A stretch of DNA of 7,290 nucleotides, taken from contig DAOWMW010000063.1 of the NCBI GenBank assembly GCA_030642865.1, forward strand, positions 1 to 7,290. The letters are read 5' to 3'. The translations under genes and the position numbers were made by a program. The stretch comes from Desulfobacteraceae bacterium (GTDB lineage: Bacteria; Desulfobacterota; Desulfobacteria; Desulfobacterales; BuS5). Positions 5,672 to 7,290 of the stretch are shown here, piece by piece. Each line of letters begins with the position of its first letter. Position 1 is the stretch's first letter. Under the pieces are notes generated by a model that was not told the origin of the DNA, searched no databases, and saw nothing but the letters and a program-made list of their open reading frames with translations.

Positions 5672-5853
5672 AAAATTCACAATCCTAATACTCCGGCCAC
5701 AAAGAACATGCCCAAAATCTTTATTCTCATGTATTTAAGGTCTACATACCAGCAGTGTCGTTTAAAATCCTGCGAGAGGGAAGCTTAATCGTTTCTTGCA
5801 ATTTCCTGTCCGGACACCACTGTCTATATGCATGTTCATCTGGATTTCCGACT
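5672..5853. other. Non-coding spacer downstream of the pncB gene
   Basis: No gene is supported here. On the minus strand this is the region just after the pncB stop. A perfect 10-bp palindrome, TGTCCGGACA (5807-5816), is present but lacks a loop and a T-run, so it is not a standard terminator. AGTGGTGTCCG (minus strand, about 5822-5812) and AGCAGTGTCG (plus strand, about 5750-5759) form imperfect inverted ends about 75 bp apart. They could be the remnant of a small mobile element. Confidence 0.35.
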
Positions 5854-7020
5854 TTATACGTTTAATACATTTTCAAAAATCCTTATCAAATCAGGATCTC
5901 CTGTAAATTTTTTTAAACTGTCAGACAATTTAACAACAGATATCCAGTTATCTCCCTCTGGCTTTGCTTTTGTCATTTTAATCACAATCTGCAAAGGACT
6001 AACCCCAACATCATTTGTAAAATTTGTACCGATTCCGAAGACTGTTTTAATTTTTCCTTTACAGTGGGTGACAAGATTTTCAACTATTACAGGATTCAAT
6101 TCATCTGAAAAAACAATCGTTTTTGAATTTGGTTCAATGTTAAAACCCAGGTAATGAGCAATTGCCTTATTGGCAAATGCAAATGGATCCCCGGAATCCT
6201 GGCGTACACCATCAAATATTTTTGCAAATTGTTTATCAAAATCTCTGAAAAAAACCTGTGAAGTAAAGGTGTCAGACAAGGCTATCCCCAAATCACCCTG
6301 GTAAACATCTGTCCAGTTTGTCAAAGCTAACCTGTTTGCCATTTTACAGCCATACTTTGCACCATGGAACATAAACCATTCATGGGCATGGGTTCCAATA
6401 GGTGTAAGCCTGTACTTCATGGCAAAGTGGAGATTGCTGGTTCCAAGGAAAGATGGCCTCCCTGTTTTGGTCAATTCTTTGATAACAATATCCTGGTTTT
6501 CAAAAGAATATCTTCGACGTGTTCCAAATTCAACAATCCTGGCATCAATTGCATTATACCCTGCAGCTTTTTGTTTAACTACATCAATTATTTCCTCCAC
6601 AGTAATAATCTTCTGACCGGTCATTTTAAAGTACAATTCGGAAACAATCGATAAAACAGGAACCTCCCAAAGGATTGCTCGATACCAGTAGCCTTTGATC
6701 TGAATTGTTAATTTGCTCCGTTTTTGTACTATGGATACTTCATCAGGGTCAAACCTGTAACCTTTAAGAAAATCTATATAAGGAGGAGGAAGACACCGAC
6801 AGCTTTCCCTTAAAAAACTGACTTCATCCGAAGTAAGGGAGAGCCCTGCCATCTGGCTGATACTCTTTTTCAGCTCTTGAGAAAAACCCTCTGGAAATTT
6901 TGTTTCACCCCTGTCAAAAAACTGATATTCAGCCTTTGCACGGGGGAAAAATTTTATAACAGCATGTTGCATGGTAAATTTATAAAAATCATTATCCAGT
7001 ATGGATTTTACGGTGACCAT
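5854..7020 (-). CDS. pncB: Nicotinate phosphoribosyltransferase
   Basis: This 388-residue cytosolic enzyme of NAD salvage makes nicotinate mononucleotide from nicotinate and PRPP, with ATP hydrolysis in this family. The length is close to the E. coli protein (400). Recognisable landmarks are LDNDFYKFTMQHAV (8-21) at the N-terminus, EFGTRRRYSFENQ (164-176), GTSNLHFAMKYRLTPIGTHAHEW (193-215) with His213 at the phosphorylated-histidine position, the PRPP-site stretch GVRQDSGDP (271-279), FSDELNP (304-310), and GIGTNFTND (329-337). The frame extends to an ATG at 7068, but nothing like a ribosome binding site precedes it. AGGGAG (7035-7030) is 9 nt before the ATG at 7020, which also gives the family's usual N-terminus. 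A nicotinamidase-like gene ends 109 bp upstream on the same strand and would supply the nicotinate. Confidence 0.95.
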   Translation of the reverse strand: MVTVKSILDNDFYKFTMQHAVIKFFPRAKAEYQFFDRGETKFPEGFSQELKKSISQMAGLSLTSDEVSFLRESCRCLPPPYIDFLKGYRFDPDEVSIVQKRSKLTIQIKGYWYRAILWEVPVLSIVSELYFKMTGQKIITVEEIIDVVKQKAAGYNAIDARIVEFGTRRRYSFENQDIVIKELTKTGRPSFLGTSNLHFAMKYRLTPIGTHAHEWFMFHGAKYGCKMANRLALTNWTDVYQGDLGIALSDTFTSQVFFRDFDKQFAKIFDGVRQDSGDPFAFANKAIAHYLGFNIEPNSKTIVFSDELNPVIVENLVTHCKGKIKTVFGIGTNFTNDVGVSPLQIVIKMTKAKPEGDNWISVVKLSDSLKKFTGDPDLIRIFENVLNV

Positions 7021-7129
7021 GGCCTCTTTCTCCCTTTCTTTTCCAGGGGTTGCCCTAACATCAGTCATCAGATGTCAAAACCGAGCTATAATTTTAGTAC
7101 ATGGCCAAAATTAGAACCAGGCCCCTTTT
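7021..7129 (-). other. Spacer between the pncA-like gene and pncB
   Basis: This is a 109-bp gap on the minus strand. It contains the pncB ribosome binding site (AGGGAG, 7035-7030) and the string TCAGATGTCAAA (7070-7081 on the plus strand), which recurs at 5129-5140. TTGACA occurs on the minus strand within it, but no matching -10 is at the right distance. No terminator hairpin is evident, so co-transcription of the two salvage genes is plausible. Confidence 0.4.
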
Positions 7130-7288
7130 TCATATATTGGATTGTCTTCGCAGTTCTTTTGAAGAGATTATTTTAATTTTTTTACTTTCCATTTCGCAAA
7201 GCGCTTTGTCAGAATCACCCGGAGCCATATTTACAGCTTTTGATGCATCAACGATTAACCATGTATTAAAATTATATTCTACGGAATC
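7130..7288 (-). CDS. Nicotinamidase/isochorismatase-family protein, C-terminal fragment (pncA-like)
   Basis: A 52-residue open frame enters from the window's right edge and stops at TGA (7132-7130). It has no start because the gene continues outside. It contains WLIVDASKAVNMAPGDSDKA (10-29) and then a helix and strand ending KIKIISSKEL (37-46). This is the typical C-terminal pattern of nicotinamidases: a '(V/E)DA.(R/K).V' strand-turn, 'PGD...AL.EM', then 'GVKIV.S.EL'. The catalytic Asp, Lys and Cys would lie upstream and cannot be seen. The position just before pncB supports nicotinamidase (nicotinamide to nicotinate) rather than another isochorismatase-fold hydrolase. The fragment is intact up to the edge, so truncation is by the window and not by mutation. 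Confidence 0.7.
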   Translation of the reverse strand, partial: DSVEYNFNTWLIVDASKAVNMAPGDSDKALCEMESKKIKIISSKELRRQSNI

Positions 7289-7290
7289 GA

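Noticed and set aside
5807..5816. TGTCCGGACA as a pncB terminator
   Set aside because: It is a perfect palindrome without loop bases, and no T-run follows on the minus strand.
7021..7068. Upstream start for pncB at 7068
   Set aside because: No ribosome binding site precedes it, and the extra 16 residues do not look like the family N-terminus. AGGGAG precedes the ATG at 7020.

Overview
The window looks like a chromosomal segment of an AT-rich anaerobic Gram-negative bacterium. The Desulfobacterota (Desulfobacteraceae-like sulfate reducers) are the best guess. This is inferred from the gene families: a BbsA/BbsB-type OB-fold/thiolase pair, a benzylsuccinyl/glutaryl-CoA-type dehydrogenase and a CaiB/BaiF family protein. 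It also fits the AT-rich spacers and the abundance of long palindromic repeats. No taxonomic marker gene is present, so this assignment is soft. Every gene I can support lies on the minus strand, so the text below reads from right to left.

7290-5854: the 3' end of a nicotinamidase-like gene (pncA-like, cut by the window edge), then a complete nicotinate phosphoribosyltransferase (pncB). Together they form a nicotinamide -> nicotinate -> NaMN salvage pair.

5853-4986: an 868-bp spacer without a gene. It holds a 166-bp palindromic, MITE-like element (5506-5671), a few short inverted repeats, and a short motif shared with the pncA-pncB gap.

4985-170: an acyl-CoA catabolism cluster, in transcription order. 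First a CaiB/BaiF family protein that carries the residues of an alpha-methylacyl-CoA racemase. Then, after a gap with a good promoter candidate, an acyl-CoA dehydrogenase. Then a 329-bp gap with a complete 155-bp palindromic repeat. Last comes a tight three-gene unit: an OB-fold/zinc-ribbon protein (BbsA-like), a thiolase (BbsB-like) and a methylmalonyl-CoA-epimerase-like VOC protein. A second copy of the 155-bp repeat lies just beyond the epimerase, so two near-identical copies bracket the three-gene unit.

Together the genes suggest part of a beta-oxidation route for a branched or carboxylated acyl-CoA. The racemase/transferase prepares the CoA ester, the dehydrogenase makes the enoyl-CoA, and the OB-fold/thiolase complex cleaves the oxoacyl-CoA. 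The epimerase would set the stereochemistry of a 2-substituted CoA ester. The hydratase and 3-hydroxyacyl-CoA dehydrogenase steps are not encoded here. The substrate cannot be read from the sequence. Benzylsuccinate-type, alkylsuccinate-derived and 2-methyl-branched acids all fit.

Several starts were moved inward from the longest open frame because clear Shine-Dalgarno sequences support internal ATGs: 565, 3677, 4985 and 7020.
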